DNA of 64,000 bases from Anoxybacillus ayderensis (lineage in GTDB: Bacteria > Bacillota > Bacilli > Bacillales > Anoxybacillaceae), in the NCBI RefSeq assembly GCF_000833605.1, contig NZ_JXTG01000002.1, positions 62,001 through 126,000 of the forward strand. The letters run 5' to 3'. A program made the translations under genes and the position numbers. The notes beneath the pieces were generated by a model. It worked only from the letters and a program-made list of their open reading frames with translations. It did no database searches and had not been told where the DNA came from. This document shows positions 39,090 through 49,085 of the stretch, in pieces; position 1 is the first letter of the stretch; each line of letters opens with the position of its first letter.

Positions 39090-40301
39090 ATGGCGCAATT
39101 TCGCTATGAAGCGCGTGATATGCGCGGACGAGTAAAAAAAGGGACGATTGTTGCTTCGTCACGTCGCGATGTGATGATGAAACTTCGTGAACAACGGTTG
39201 AAAGTGATCGACGTACGCGAAGTGCCGCAAACGTTGTTAACGAAAGAAATTACATTCGGTAACCCTGTGAAGCTGCAACATTTCGTTATTTATTTACGTC
39301 AATTTGCGACGCTTTTAAAAGCAGGGGTAACGATTGTAGATGCTACGCGCATTTTAGCGGAACAAACGGAAAGTAAAGCGTTAAAAAAAGCGCTCGTTCA
39401 CATTGAGGAACGATTAAGAAGCGGTCAACCGCTATCTACAGCAATGACTGATCATCCGAACATTTTCCCTCCGCTCGTCATTAATATGATTCGCGCAGGA
39501 GAGGCGAGCGGAAGTATGGATGAAACGCTTGAGAGGCTTGCCGATCATTTTGAAAAAGTGCATCGAACGCGACAAAAAATTGTTTCCGCTTTGGCTTATC
39601 CTGTTGTTGTTGGCATCATTGCGGTCATCGTCGTCATCTTTTTACTCGTCGGTGTCGTTCCGACGTTTGTTTCAATGTTTGCTGATTTTGGTGCGGAGTT
39701 GCCGAGCATTACGAAGTTTGTGCTACGTGCAAGTGAAGTGATGCAACTGTACTGGTGGGGCGTTCTTCTTTTGTTGCTTAGCACGTATGGGGTACTGATG
39801 CTGCTGAAAAGGCAAAAAAAGACGAAATATTATGTCGATGTCATCGTATTGCGCATGCCCATTTTCGGTGGAATGATGCAAAAGGCGGTACTTGCTCGTA
39901 TGACGCGCACGTTAAGCTCGTTATTTTCAAGCGCTGTCCCTATTTTACAGGCGCTTACGATCGTTGAAGAGGTTGTAGAAAACGAGGTGATTGCTCGCGT
40001 CATTCGCACATCTCGTGATGCGCTCGAGCGTGGGGAATCGTTGACCGAGCCGATGAAGCGGCATTGGGCGTTTCCCCCTCTTGTAACACAAATGATTGCG
40101 ATCGGAGAGCAAACAGGCTCGCTCGATGCGATGCTTGCGAAAGTTGCTGACTTTTATGAAGCGGAAGTCGAAGCGGCTACCGATCGACTAAAATCGTTAA
40201 TTGAACCGCTTATGATCGTCTTGCTTGCCGGCGTTGTTGGGACGATTGTCACATCGATTTTAGTCCCGATGTTTGATATATTTAATCATATTCAACAATA
40301 A
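39090..40301 (+). CDS. pilC: Type IV pilus inner-membrane platform protein PilC
   Basis: PilC (403 residues) is the polytopic platform protein of the pilus machine, GspF family. Two GspF domains are visible (residues about 60-190 and 265-390), each with the pattern LRQFATLLKAGV / RTLSSLFSSAVP and about three membrane segments in all (GIIAVIVVIFLLVGVV; YWWGVLLLLLSTYGVLML; VLLAGVVGTIVTSILVPMF). ATG 39090 has GGAAGGATGATG upstream. It lies directly after pilT, the usual order. Confidence 0.95.
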   Translation: MAQFRYEARDMRGRVKKGTIVASSRRDVMMKLREQRLKVIDVREVPQTLLTKEITFGNPVKLQHFVIYLRQFATLLKAGVTIVDATRILAEQTESKALKKALVHIEERLRSGQPLSTAMTDHPNIFPPLVINMIRAGEASGSMDETLERLADHFEKVHRTRQKIVSALAYPVVVGIIAVIVVIFLLVGVVPTFVSMFADFGAELPSITKFVLRASEVMQLYWWGVLLLLLSTYGVLMLLKRQKKTKYYVDVIVLRMPIFGGMMQKAVLARMTRTLSSLFSSAVPILQALTIVEEVVENEVIARVIRTSRDALERGESLTEPMKRHWAFPPLVTQMIAIGEQTGSLDAMLAKVADFYEAEVEAATDRLKSLIEPLMIVLLAGVVGTIVTSILVPMFDIFNHIQQ

Positions 40302-40377
40302 AATAGTACTTTTCAACTAGATTGCTGGTGTTGTAAAATGATGAGAGAGATTATAAAAATTGCAAAGGAGAGGAATT

Positions 40378-40851
40378 ATGTTAAAGAAATTTATTCGCAA
40401 CGAAAAAGGTTTAACATTAATTGAGTTGTTGGCGGTTATCGTTATTTTAGGGATTATTGCAGCCATTGCAATTCCGAGCATCGGGGGATTAATCGACAAC
40501 TCAAAAAAAGATGCGCACGTAGCAAACGCACAGCAAATGATTAACGCAGCAAAAATTGCTGTAACGGCGGATAAGAGCTTAATACCTAGTAGTGGCCAAA
40601 GCCAAAACATTACGTTGAAAAAGCTTGAGGATGATGGGTACTTAGAGACAGTGAAAGACCCTGATAATGGAACTTATAATAAAGAAGGATCATTTGTTAC
40701 GATAACTAATAGTAATAATAAGTTATCTTATAGTGTTAAACTAATTAATGATAAGCGTGGTGTCCAAACTTCCACTGGAGATGCGGTTGCTGAGGGAAGT
40801 CTAGCACGCAGTCAGGTAGTTGATAACCCAGCCACGCCATCAAATCCATAA
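40378..40851 (+). CDS. Type IV prepilin, probable main pilin
   Basis: A 157-residue prepilin. The leader MLKKFIRNEKG is followed by LTLIELLAVIVILGIIAAIA, with Glu at +5 and a proline-containing hydrophobic helix as in PilA. The C-terminal half (about residues 70-157) is rich in Asn, Ser and Asp and its DNA is visibly more AT-rich than its neighbours (for example AATAGTAATAATAAGTTATC). It has no cysteines. The start ATG 40378 has AAAGGAGAGG upstream. It is probably the major pilin because it is the closest to PilA in form and follows pilC, but two pilins exist in the operon. Confidence 0.87.
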   Translation: MLKKFIRNEKGLTLIELLAVIVILGIIAAIAIPSIGGLIDNSKKDAHVANAQQMINAAKIAVTADKSLIPSSGQSQNITLKKLEDDGYLETVKDPDNGTYNKEGSFVTITNSNNKLSYSVKLINDKRGVQTSTGDAVAEGSLARSQVVDNPATPSNP

Positions 40852-40885
40852 ATTATGATTTAGGTACAATCAAGAGTGATCGCAT

Positions 40886-41635
40886 ATGTTGTTTTTTATT
40901 TCTTTCCTCCTCGGTCTTCTTCTCGGCTCATTTTATAATGTTGTTGGGTTAAGGGTGCCGAAGGGGGAGTCGATTGTTGCGCCGCGTTCGCATTGTCCAC
41001 ATTGTAAGCGAACGTTGACGGCGTTAGAGTTAATTCCAGTTGTTTCGTATTTGTTGCAAAAAGGGAAATGTCGCGCGTGTTCGGCGCGCATTTCCTTTGT
41101 TTACCCATTCGTTGAGCTGTCCACGGCTATATTGTTTACGCTTGCCCCGCTTTTTGTCGGTTGGTCAGCGGAAGTAGCCGTTAGTTGGACGCTCATTTCT
41201 TTATTCGTTATTATTTTTGTTTCTGATGTGCATTATATGGTTATCCCAAACCGTGTTTTATTATTTTTCACTCCACTCCTTCTTGTTGAACGTTTATGGA
41301 TTGCCCCGCTTACTCCTTGGTGGGATAGTTTGCTCGGTAGTGTTGTTGGGTTTATGATATTGTTTGTCATAGCGGTTGTGAGTAAAGGTGGCATGGGCGG
41401 TGGAGATATTAAGTTATTTGCGTTAATTGGTTTGGCGCTTGGCGCAAAGCTTACCGTTTTAGCGTTCTTTTTATCGACGCTCGTCGGGACGATATTCGGA
41501 CTGATTGGCATGGCGCTCGGGCGTGTGAAACGAGGCGAACCGATGCCGTTTGGACCAGCGATCGTCGTTGGGACGTTAATCGCTTATTTTTTCGGGGAAA
41601 CGATCATCCACGTGTACGTAAAGGTTATGATGTAA
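40886..41635 (+). CDS. pilD: Prepilin peptidase PilD (ComC family)
   Basis: PilD (249 residues) cleaves and N-methylates prepilins. The N-terminal cytoplasmic domain has two CxxC motifs (HCPHCKRTL and GKCRACSAR) that bind zinc. Active-site aspartates are in VSDVHYMVIPNR and GGGDIKLFALIG. About seven to eight membrane segments are present. It fills the place where B. subtilis has its comC gene, between folC and spoIIB. ATG 40886 has a weak AAGAGTGA site upstream. It would process the prepilins of the locus and possibly ComG pseudopilins. Confidence 0.95.
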   Translation: MLFFISFLLGLLLGSFYNVVGLRVPKGESIVAPRSHCPHCKRTLTALELIPVVSYLLQKGKCRACSARISFVYPFVELSTAILFTLAPLFVGWSAEVAVSWTLISLFVIIFVSDVHYMVIPNRVLLFFTPLLLVERLWIAPLTPWWDSLLGSVVGFMILFVIAVVSKGGMGGGDIKLFALIGLALGAKLTVLAFFLSTLVGTIFGLIGMALGRVKRGEPMPFGPAIVVGTLIAYFFGETIIHVYVKVMM

Positions 41636-41647
41636 GGAGAACGAACT

Positions 41648-42616
41648 ATGCGGCTTTTTTCGATGAAACATAAAGTGGGCAACATTGTTATAAAAGATCA
41701 CGTCATTCGCTATGTAGAGTTAAAACAACAGCAACCGCTCGTTTTGCATACATGCGAGGAATGGCCGCTTCCAGAAGGAATTGTGCGGGACGGGAAAATT
41801 GTCGATGAAGAACAGCTCGCTCATATTATGGAGCAATGTGTCGACATGTGGAAAATGAAACGTCGCCGCGTACGATTTCTTGTTCCTGATCCACTCATCG
41901 TTATTCGGAAAGTTGCGTTACCGAAAGAAATCGATGTAGAAGATATACGTAGTTATTTATTTATGGAAATTGGTTCAACGATCCCGCTTCCGTTTGAAGA
42001 TGCCGTATTTGACTACGCCATGCTTGAAAAAACGAAAGAAGCGCTTCATGTTTTATTGTTTGCCGCACCGGAAGCGAACGTAATGCAATATGCACAGCTA
42101 TTTGAAGCAGTCAAATTAAAACCGATTGTGGCAGATATTTCTCCGCTTAGCTTATATCGCTTATTTTACACATTTGATTTAGCGAACGATGTCGATCACT
42201 TTTTATTCGTTCAATTTGATTTATCGTCGTTAAACGTCAGCGTATTTTATCAACATCGTCCAATATTCACGCGTCAGTTAGCGTTTGATGCCCAATGGAC
42301 GTTTTGGGAAAAGACGAATGAAGGATGGATGTGGTTAAAAGAAGGTCAACCTGAACGTCAGCTAGAGGACGTATATAAAGAACTCGAGCGCGTCATGAAC
42401 TTTTACCGTTTTTCATTACAACAAGGCAAGGCGCAAATTACCCGCATCGTCATTACTGGGGACCATCCGCTCGTTCATACATTTTCCCTTTTGTTACAAG
42501 AGCGTCTTGATGTCGCGGTTGAAACGTTGACGCTGCCGCTTTCGGTCGACCCTGCTTATTATTTACCAATTGGACTCGGACTAAAAGAGGGTAATGCATA
42601 TGCTCGTAGAAATTAA
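41648..42616 (+). CDS. pilM: Type IV pilus assembly protein PilM
   Basis: PilM (322 residues) is an actin-like cytoplasmic protein that binds the N-terminus of PilN. The sequence has the ParM/FtsA-like layout: VGNIVIKDHVIRYVELK at the start, a region EEDIRSYLFMEIGSTIPLPFEDAVFDYAML that is typical for PilM, and a nucleotide-binding-like ITRIVITGDHPLV near residue 270. Sequence is more diverged than in Gram-negative relatives. ATG 41648 has AAGGAGAACG upstream. The order pilM-pilN-pilO supports the name. Confidence 0.88.
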   Translation: MRLFSMKHKVGNIVIKDHVIRYVELKQQQPLVLHTCEEWPLPEGIVRDGKIVDEEQLAHIMEQCVDMWKMKRRRVRFLVPDPLIVIRKVALPKEIDVEDIRSYLFMEIGSTIPLPFEDAVFDYAMLEKTKEALHVLLFAAPEANVMQYAQLFEAVKLKPIVADISPLSLYRLFYTFDLANDVDHFLFVQFDLSSLNVSVFYQHRPIFTRQLAFDAQWTFWEKTNEGWMWLKEGQPERQLEDVYKELERVMNFYRFSLQQGKAQITRIVITGDHPLVHTFSLLLQERLDVAVETLTLPLSVDPAYYLPIGLGLKEGNAYARRN

Positions 42617-43181
42617 CTTACTGCCAAAACGTGAACAAAAATCCCGACTTATTCCACTTTTATCCATTGTGTTTGCTGTTTTATTGATCGTTGGCGCGGC
42701 AACGTTTTATGTCATTGTACAGCGCATGGAACAACAAATCGCGCAATTAAAAACGGAGCTCGATCAAACGAAAGCGTTACGAATCGCAGAAGAAGAAAAA
42801 CAAAAAACAGCTGCGAACACATCTGTCGGAGTCCAGTTGCAAGAAGCGATTCAATGGGCGGAGCAATATCCGATTCATACGGTCGCGCTTTTACATGAAT
42901 TGATTGAACGTTTGCCAGAGCGCGGGTTTTTAATGAACGTTTCTTATGCGCGAGATGGTGCCATTCAATTGACTGCTCAATTTGATACAACGCGTGAAAG
43001 TGCTGCATATTTACAAGCGTTAAAAGATGCCTCGTTTATCGCTGACGTAAAACTGACGAGTTTAACTGCATCAGAAGGAAAGGCGGAAGAAGAAGGAGCA
43101 ATGCCGCGGTATATCGGACAGTTTACTGTTCAACTGAATATGGAGGAATGGAAAAAACAGCAACAAGGAGGGGAAAAATGA
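42600..43181 (+). CDS. pilN: Type IV pilus assembly protein PilN
   Basis: PilN (193 residues) is a bitopic membrane protein of the alignment subcomplex. The N-terminus MLVEINLLPKREQKSR contains the INLLP motif that binds PilM. A membrane segment spans about residues 19-40, followed by a coiled coil (QRMEQQIAQLKTELDQTKAL) and a periplasmic-type ferredoxin-like domain. I chose ATG 42600, eight bases after AGAGGG; ATG 42594 is closer to that site than is usual. The gene overlaps the ends of pilM and pilO. Confidence 0.9.
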   Translation: MLVEINLLPKREQKSRLIPLLSIVFAVLLIVGAATFYVIVQRMEQQIAQLKTELDQTKALRIAEEEKQKTAANTSVGVQLQEAIQWAEQYPIHTVALLHELIERLPERGFLMNVSYARDGAIQLTAQFDTTRESAAYLQALKDASFIADVKLTSLTASEGKAEEEGAMPRYIGQFTVQLNMEEWKKQQQGGEK

Positions 43182-43804
43182 GAAAAGGACTTATCGTGAC
43201 GGTCTCTCTCTTGTTGCTTACGCTACTATCATTTGCGCTATATATATATGTGTACAAACCGCTCGATGACCGAAAAGAACAACTGGAAACAGAATTGCAG
43301 ACGGAAAAAAAGTTGCTGCAAACGTTGCAAAGCAAACAACCGTCGGACGATTTGCGTGTTAGTCTTGTCGAGTTACAAAAACGCGTTCCTGTTCAACCGT
43401 TTGTCGAGCAATTTTTATTAGATATTGAAAAAGCGGAAGTTTTATCCAATAGTATGGTATTGTCGCTTACATTTCAAGAAGGGGAAAACGTCGAAGGACC
43501 TCCCACTCCGATTCAAAAATTAACGGTCAATATATCTGTTCGTTCTCCTTCTTATTTTGCGCTCGAACAATTTATTGATGTGTTGGAGCGATCGAAGCGC
43601 ATCGTTTCAGTCGATTCGCTATCGTTTACAGGATATGAAGAATGGACGACGGTGATGGATGAAGTACCGGAGCTGTCTTATTCTCTTACTGTTTCAACGT
43701 TTTATGCACCAGAGTTACGCCAATGGATTGAGCAACTGCCACCGCTTGATTTACCGCAACCGAGCGAAAAGCGCAATCCGTTTCCTTCATTAACGGAGCA
43801 ATAA
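43178..43804 (+). CDS. pilO: Type IV pilus assembly protein PilO-like
   Basis: A 208-residue bitopic protein. Residues 4-25 are a membrane segment (IVTVSLLLLTLLSFALYIYV), residues 29-60 a coiled coil, and the rest a mixed alpha-beta domain (LTVNISVRSPSYFALEQFIDVLERSKRIVSV). This layout matches PilO, which forms a heterodimer with PilN. ATG 43178 has AAGGAGGGG upstream and overlaps the pilN stop by four bases. The sequence is low in similarity to model PilO, so the name depends on layout and position. Confidence 0.82.
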   Translation: MRKGLIVTVSLLLLTLLSFALYIYVYKPLDDRKEQLETELQTEKKLLQTLQSKQPSDDLRVSLVELQKRVPVQPFVEQFLLDIEKAEVLSNSMVLSLTFQEGENVEGPPTPIQKLTVNISVRSPSYFALEQFIDVLERSKRIVSVDSLSFTGYEEWTTVMDEVPELSYSLTVSTFYAPELRQWIEQLPPLDLPQPSEKRNPFPSLTEQ

Positions 43805-43817
43805 AGGAGTCGGTCGG

Positions 43818-44258
43818 ATGCAAAATGAGCGCGGAATGACGTTAATTGAACTGTTAGCCGTCATTGTTATTTTAAGTATTTTAGTCATGATTGCGACTAT
43901 TTCTGTTGTTGAAGTCATTAAAAAGTCACGTGATCGAGCGTTTGTCGCGACAGCGTATTCGCTATACGAGGCGGCAAGGCTTCACGTTGGTGCGCAGAAA
44001 GTAGAGTTTTTAACACCAAATGAAAGTGAAATATTAACGTACAAACAGTTAGTTGACGATGGCGTTCTTGAGGGAATCATGGATCCGTACACATCAAAAC
44101 GGTTGCCGCCAAATGATGACTCATATGTTATTGTGACGAAACAACATGACGGCACGATTGCATATGCGGTTTGTTTAAAAGGAGAAACGAAGCAAATTTG
44201 TAAAGAAAATGGTGTACCTGTCGATCAGTTGTCGATAAATGACATTCAAGATCGATAG
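43818..44258 (+). CDS. Second type IV prepilin, minor pilin
   Basis: A 146-residue prepilin. The short leader MQNERG is followed by MTLIELLAVIVILSILVMIA, with Glu at +5. Helix KKSRDRAFVATAYSLYEAARL and a C-terminal domain with two cysteines (YAVCLKGETKQICKENG) follow. The sequence between 60 and 100 (TYKQLVDDGVLEGIMDPYT) is similar in layout to the first pilin (LKKLEDDGYLETVKDPDN), so the two arose from a common ancestor. ATG 43818 has AAGGAGTCGG upstream. It ends the pilus operon, followed by a terminator. Confidence 0.87.
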   Translation: MQNERGMTLIELLAVIVILSILVMIATISVVEVIKKSRDRAFVATAYSLYEAARLHVGAQKVEFLTPNESEILTYKQLVDDGVLEGIMDPYTSKRLPPNDDSYVIVTKQHDGTIAYAVCLKGETKQICKENGVPVDQLSINDIQDR

Positions 44259-44285
44259 TGCGAAATTTGACGAAAACCTTCCGCG

Positions 44286-44317
44286 ACGAGACGACAAATG
44301 TCTCGTTTTTTTTTTCT
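44286..44317 (+). terminator. Terminator of the pilus operon
   Basis: ACGAGAC / GTCTCGT with a seven-base loop is followed by about ten T. It is 28 bases after the last pilin gene. Confidence 0.82.
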
Positions 44318-44364
44318 TTTTTTATGTTACGATGACCGAAGAATGACAGCGGGAGGGAGAAAAG

Positions 44365-45144
44365 TTGGACAAGCCAGCGAAAAAAGCAATTGTGATTAAA
44401 GTGAATGGGAAAGAACAACCGTATACGACGGCGACGAACGTATTACCGCAATGGTCAAATGGAGAGAGCAATGAACAAAATGAGAAAAAAGACGATTTGG
44501 TAGCATTCGACACAACAAGTCAACGATATAAAAAACGATCACCTTGGCGTTCGTTTTTGCTAGCGATCGCTTTAGCTGTCGTTCTTGGGACAAGCTTCGG
44601 TTTATTTGTATTAACGATCATTCCGACAACTGACACTTCTTCGACCGCCACATTGCAGCAAGAACAAAAGGAAGAAGAGCCAGTTGCGCAACGGACAGAA
44701 ACCGTTTTTGTCGTTCAAGGTGGGGTGTTTCAAGATGCGGAAGCGGCGAAAGCGTACGCGCAAAAAATAAAAGGGCAACATCGTCCGAGCGTCATGGTAG
44801 GAAAACAACCGATTTACGTCTTTTTAGGCATGGCATTAACGAAAGAGGAGGCAAAGAAAATCGCGGGCTTATACGAATCGCTCGGAATTGACACATACGT
44901 AAAAGCATGGAACGTATCGGTGGACGAAAAAGAAAATGAGCCGTTTATGACGATCGTTTCCGCGATTAGTTTATTGTTGGATGGGCAACAACTTTCCAAT
45001 GAACAATGGAATGAGTTACAGTCGTATTCGTTTCATGATGAACAGATGAAAAAAGCGTATGAAGCGCTTTTCGCTTTCCGGCAAACAAACGATCAAGCAC
45101 AATTATGGGCCGCACAACAACATATATTAAATGTTTTACAATAA
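44365..45144 (+). CDS. spoIIB: Stage II sporulation protein B, SPOR-domain protein
   Basis: SpoIIB (259 residues) localises to the division septum and helps engulfment in sporulating cells. It has a cytoplasmic N-terminus, one membrane segment (about residues 56-80, FLLAIALAVVLGTSFGLFVL), then a SPOR domain (about 113-180: FVVQGGVFQDAEAAKAYAQ) that binds denuded peptidoglycan. It lies directly before maf, as in B. subtilis, which supports the name. The protein is somewhat shorter than in B. subtilis. The start is TTG 44365 after GGGAGGGAG. Confidence 0.88.
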   Translation: MDKPAKKAIVIKVNGKEQPYTTATNVLPQWSNGESNEQNEKKDDLVAFDTTSQRYKKRSPWRSFLLAIALAVVLGTSFGLFVLTIIPTTDTSSTATLQQEQKEEEPVAQRTETVFVVQGGVFQDAEAAKAYAQKIKGQHRPSVMVGKQPIYVFLGMALTKEEAKKIAGLYESLGIDTYVKAWNVSVDEKENEPFMTIVSAISLLLDGQQLSNEQWNELQSYSFHDEQMKKAYEALFAFRQTNDQAQLWAAQQHILNVLQ

Positions 45145-45167
45145 GAAGCGCACAGCTTCTTTTTTTC
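45144..45167 (+). terminator. Terminator after spoIIB
   Basis: AGAAGC / GCTTCT with a five-base loop and a run of seven T, starting at the spoIIB stop codon. Confidence 0.7.
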
Positions 45168-45179
45168 TTTGTCGAACCA

Positions 45180-45208
45180 TTGTATATTGTGTATAAATTT
45201 GGTACGAT
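45180..45208 (+). promoter_or_regulatory. Candidate promoter for maf
   Basis: TTGTAT (45180-45185) and TACGAT (45203-45208) are 17 bases apart and lie about 50 bases before maf. Confidence 0.5.
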
Positions 45209-45258
45209 ACAAGTGTATCTTCCTTGAAACAAACGCTCATGACAGAAAGGTGATGACG

Positions 45259-45828
45259 ATGCAACTTGTGTTAGCTTCTAGTTCTCCTCGTCGAAAACAA
45301 CTTCTTCGTATGCTTGGACTTCCGTTTGACATCCTCGTCAGCGATGTCGATGAATTATTCGATGCCGAGTTATCCCCAAGTGAAATTGTACAGCAGCTCG
45401 CACATAAAAAAGCAAATGCGGTATGGCAACAAAAAAAAGACGCGTGCGTCATCGGGGCTGATACGATCGTTGTGTGTGAAGGAGAGGTGCTTGGGAAGCC
45501 GACGAGCGAACAAGACGCCTTTCGTATGTTAAAACGTTTATCCGGAACGACACATGAAGTATGGACAGGTGTCGCCATTTGTACAGAAAAAGAGTGCGTC
45601 ACTTTTGCAGAAAAAACGGACGTTACGTTTTGGCCGCTTACAGATGAAGACATTTGGGCGTATATTGCGACAAAAGAACCGCTCGATAAAGCGGGCGCGT
45701 ACGGCATTCAAGAACGGGGAGCGCTTTTTGTAAAAAAGATTGACGGCGACTATTTTTCCGTTGTTGGTTTGCCGATTGCAAGGCTTGCTCGCGAATTAAA
45801 AAAATTCGGATTTTATCCATTTCGTTAA
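45259..45828 (+). CDS. maf: Maf-family nucleotide pyrophosphatase / septum formation inhibitor
   Basis: Maf (189 residues) hydrolyses the pyrophosphate bond of dTTP, UTP and modified nucleotides, and in B. subtilis its overproduction blocks septum formation. The signature LVLASSSPRRKQLLRMLG is at the N-terminus, and VIGADTIVVCEGEVLGKP with the catalytic Asp and DKAGAYGIQERG follow. I chose ATG 45259 with AAAGGTGATG upstream; an earlier in-frame ATG at 45253 overlaps that site. The longer open frame upstream crosses the spoIIB terminator and is not supported. Confidence 0.96.
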   Translation: MQLVLASSSPRRKQLLRMLGLPFDILVSDVDELFDAELSPSEIVQQLAHKKANAVWQQKKDACVIGADTIVVCEGEVLGKPTSEQDAFRMLKRLSGTTHEVWTGVAICTEKECVTFAEKTDVTFWPLTDEDIWAYIATKEPLDKAGAYGIQERGALFVKKIDGDYFSVVGLPIARLARELKKFGFYPFR

Positions 45829-45856
45829 AAAAAGGTTAAAATAGAGGGGGGAACGT

Positions 45857-46531
45857 ATGCTTATTCGTCATGTTCCACCCGATGAACGCCCGCGTGAACG
45901 CTTGCTTTCTGAAGGACCGCAAAGTTTATCCAATCAAGAATTGTTAGCCATTTTGCTTCGCACGGGGACGAAACAATATTCCGTTCTTACGCTTGCGCAA
46001 CATTTACTTACCCATTTTGAAGGACTTCGTCAGTTAAAAGATGCAACGATTGAAGAAATGACAAGCATTAAAGGGATCGGAAAAACAAAAGCGATCCAAA
46101 TTATTGCAGCGCTTGAGCTTGGCCGACGCGTGCATCAAATTCAATACGATGATCGTTACGTCATTCGTTCTCCGGAAGATGGTGCACGTTACGTCATGGA
46201 AGATATGCGTTTTTTAAGCCAAGAACATTTCGTTGTGTTATATTTAAATACGAAAAATCAAGTGATGCATAAAAAGACAGTATTTATCGGCAGTCTAAAT
46301 GCATCGATCGTCCATCCGCGCGAAGTGTATAAAGAAGCGATTAAACGTTCTGCTGCTTCCATCATTTGTATTCACAATCATCCGTCAGGAGATCCGACGC
46401 CGAGCCGCGAAGATATTGAAGTGACGCGCAGGCTCGTAGAATGCGGCCGCCTCGTTGGCATTGAGCTGCTTGACCATTTAATTATTGGTGATAAAACATA
46501 TGTGAGTTTAAAAGAAAAAGGATATGTGTAA
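45857..46531 (+). CDS. radC: RadC-family JAB-domain protein
   Basis: RadC (224 residues) has an N-terminal helix-hairpin-helix (residues about 25-100, EEMTSIKGIGKTKAIQI) and a C-terminal JAB/MPN metallo-domain with the motif HNHPSGDPTPSREDIEVTR, where the histidines and Asp bind metal. Its biochemical role is unclear despite its name; early links to DNA repair were withdrawn. ATG 45857 has AGGGGGGAACG upstream. It lies between maf and mreB as in other Bacillaceae. Confidence 0.95.
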   Translation: MLIRHVPPDERPRERLLSEGPQSLSNQELLAILLRTGTKQYSVLTLAQHLLTHFEGLRQLKDATIEEMTSIKGIGKTKAIQIIAALELGRRVHQIQYDDRYVIRSPEDGARYVMEDMRFLSQEHFVVLYLNTKNQVMHKKTVFIGSLNASIVHPREVYKEAIKRSAASIICIHNHPSGDPTPSREDIEVTRRLVECGRLVGIELLDHLIIGDKTYVSLKEKGYV

Positions 46532-46552
46532 ATCGTTCTCTTTTCATTGTAA

Positions 46553-47638
<1,086 letters not shown>

Positions 47639-47657
47639 TGTGTAAGAAGGTGTCGTC

Positions 47658-48518
47658 ATGCCGAAATTTTTCTTAAATAAACGGCTAATTATATTGCTTG
47701 TTAGCATCATGGTACTCGTGGCTCTCATCGGTTTTTCGTTAAAAGAACGAAGTGAATTAACATGGATGGAAAAATTCGCAAAAGACACCGTTGTTTTTAT
47801 GCAATCTATCGTGCACAAGCCCGCACAGCTCGTTGCGGGCTTCTTTGAAAATGTGAACGATTTGCGCCGTACATATGAAGAAAACAAACAGTTAAAAGCG
47901 CACTTAGAGCAATACGTTCTCTTGCAGTCCGAGGTGGAATCGCTCAAAAAAGAAAACGAACGTTTGCGTGAACTACTTGATAAAAAAGAAAGTTTACGTG
48001 ATTTTGTCGCCATTCAAGCGACGGTGATCGGGCGCAATCCAGATCGTTGGGAAGAGACGTTAATTGTAAATAAAGGATCCCAACACGGTGTAAAAAAAGA
48101 TATGGCTGTTATTACACCTCAAGGACTCATCGGCAAAGTGCGTAGCGTCTCACCATTTAGCGCAACGGTGCAACTGCTTAGCGCAAATGATCGACAAAAT
48201 CGCATCTCTGCGTTTGTTCAAGGAGATGAAAACGTATTCGGTTTAATCGAAGGATACGATGAAGAACGGGAAGCATTGCTGCTGAAACGCCTTCCATATG
48301 ATGCGAAAATAAACAAAGGACAGCGTGTATTTACATCAGGACTTGGCGGGATTTTTCCAAAAGGACTATTTATCGGAGAAGTGGAAGAAGTCGTTGCGGA
48401 TGAGTACGGGCTTACACAAATTGCCTATATCAAGCCAGCAGCGAATTTTTATGACATTGATGATGTGATGATCGTGAAACGAAAAATTGAAATGTCGCAA
48501 GAGGAGGAAGGACAATGA
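47658..48518 (+). CDS. mreC: Cell shape-determining protein MreC
   Basis: MreC (286 residues) is a bitopic protein that links MreB to the outer cell-wall synthesis enzymes. A membrane segment spans about residues 8-25 (LIILLVSIMVLVALIGFSL). A coiled coil (about 65-110, LKAHLEQYVLLQSEVESLKKENERL) and beta-barrel domains (RNPDRWEETLIVNKGSQHGV and VFTSGLGGIFPKGLFIGEV) follow. ATG 47658 has AAGGTGTCGTC upstream. Its stop overlaps the mreD start. Confidence 0.96.
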   Translation: MPKFFLNKRLIILLVSIMVLVALIGFSLKERSELTWMEKFAKDTVVFMQSIVHKPAQLVAGFFENVNDLRRTYEENKQLKAHLEQYVLLQSEVESLKKENERLRELLDKKESLRDFVAIQATVIGRNPDRWEETLIVNKGSQHGVKKDMAVITPQGLIGKVRSVSPFSATVQLLSANDRQNRISAFVQGDENVFGLIEGYDEEREALLLKRLPYDAKINKGQRVFTSGLGGIFPKGLFIGEVEEVVADEYGLTQIAYIKPAANFYDIDDVMIVKRKIEMSQEEEGQ

Positions 48519-49039
48519 GACGTTTTTTTCTTCCTTCCCTTGTGACCGTTATGTTTTTATTGGAAAGCATTATCGTACAACTTTTCCCCGATCCGTTATT
48601 CGATGTTTATTTGCTCGTTCCGCGCATTTTGCTTATTTTGATCGTGTTTATTACGATTTTTATTGGACAAACAGAAGGAATGACGTATGGATTTATTTTT
48701 GGTCTGTTATATGATGTCGCATATACAGAACTATTAGGCGCTTATGCGTTCGCCTTTTCGCTTATCGCTTATTTAATTGCGAAAGCGATGAACGTTTTTC
48801 ATAAAAATGCATGGACAGCTTCCTTTTTTGCGATTGTTGCCATTGCATGTGTCGAATGGTACGCATATGCCATTCAACTCGTTATTAGCCGGACGACGAT
48901 GCCTGTTCAAACGTTTTTGCAGTCGCGCTTTTTGCCAACGCTATTTATTCATACAATTGTTATTTTAATCATTGCTTATCCGTTAAAGCAAACGCTGCTT
49001 AAGTGGTGTGAGAAGCGGGACGAATCGTCGCCAGTATGA
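48515..49039 (+). CDS. mreD: Rod shape-determining protein MreD
   Basis: MreD (174 residues) is a polytopic protein with about five membrane segments and a partner of MreC in cell elongation. Typical features are the N-terminal helix with [30 protein letters not shown] and the segment [28 protein letters not shown] 48515 overlaps the mreC stop (ATGA) and has AAGAGGAGGAAGG upstream. The call is based on topology and strict mreB-C-D order. Confidence 0.95.
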   Translation: MRRFFLPSLVTVMFLLESIIVQLFPDPLFDVYLLVPRILLILIVFITIFIGQTEGMTYGFIFGLLYDVAYTELLGAYAFAFSLIAYLIAKAMNVFHKNAWTASFFAIVAIACVEWYAYAIQLVISRTTMPVQTFLQSRFLPTLFIHTIVILIIAYPLKQTLLKWCEKRDESSPV

Positions 49040-49085
49040 AGGAATACAAGAAAAATGCGGAGAACTATTCATTGAGGTGAAAGTC

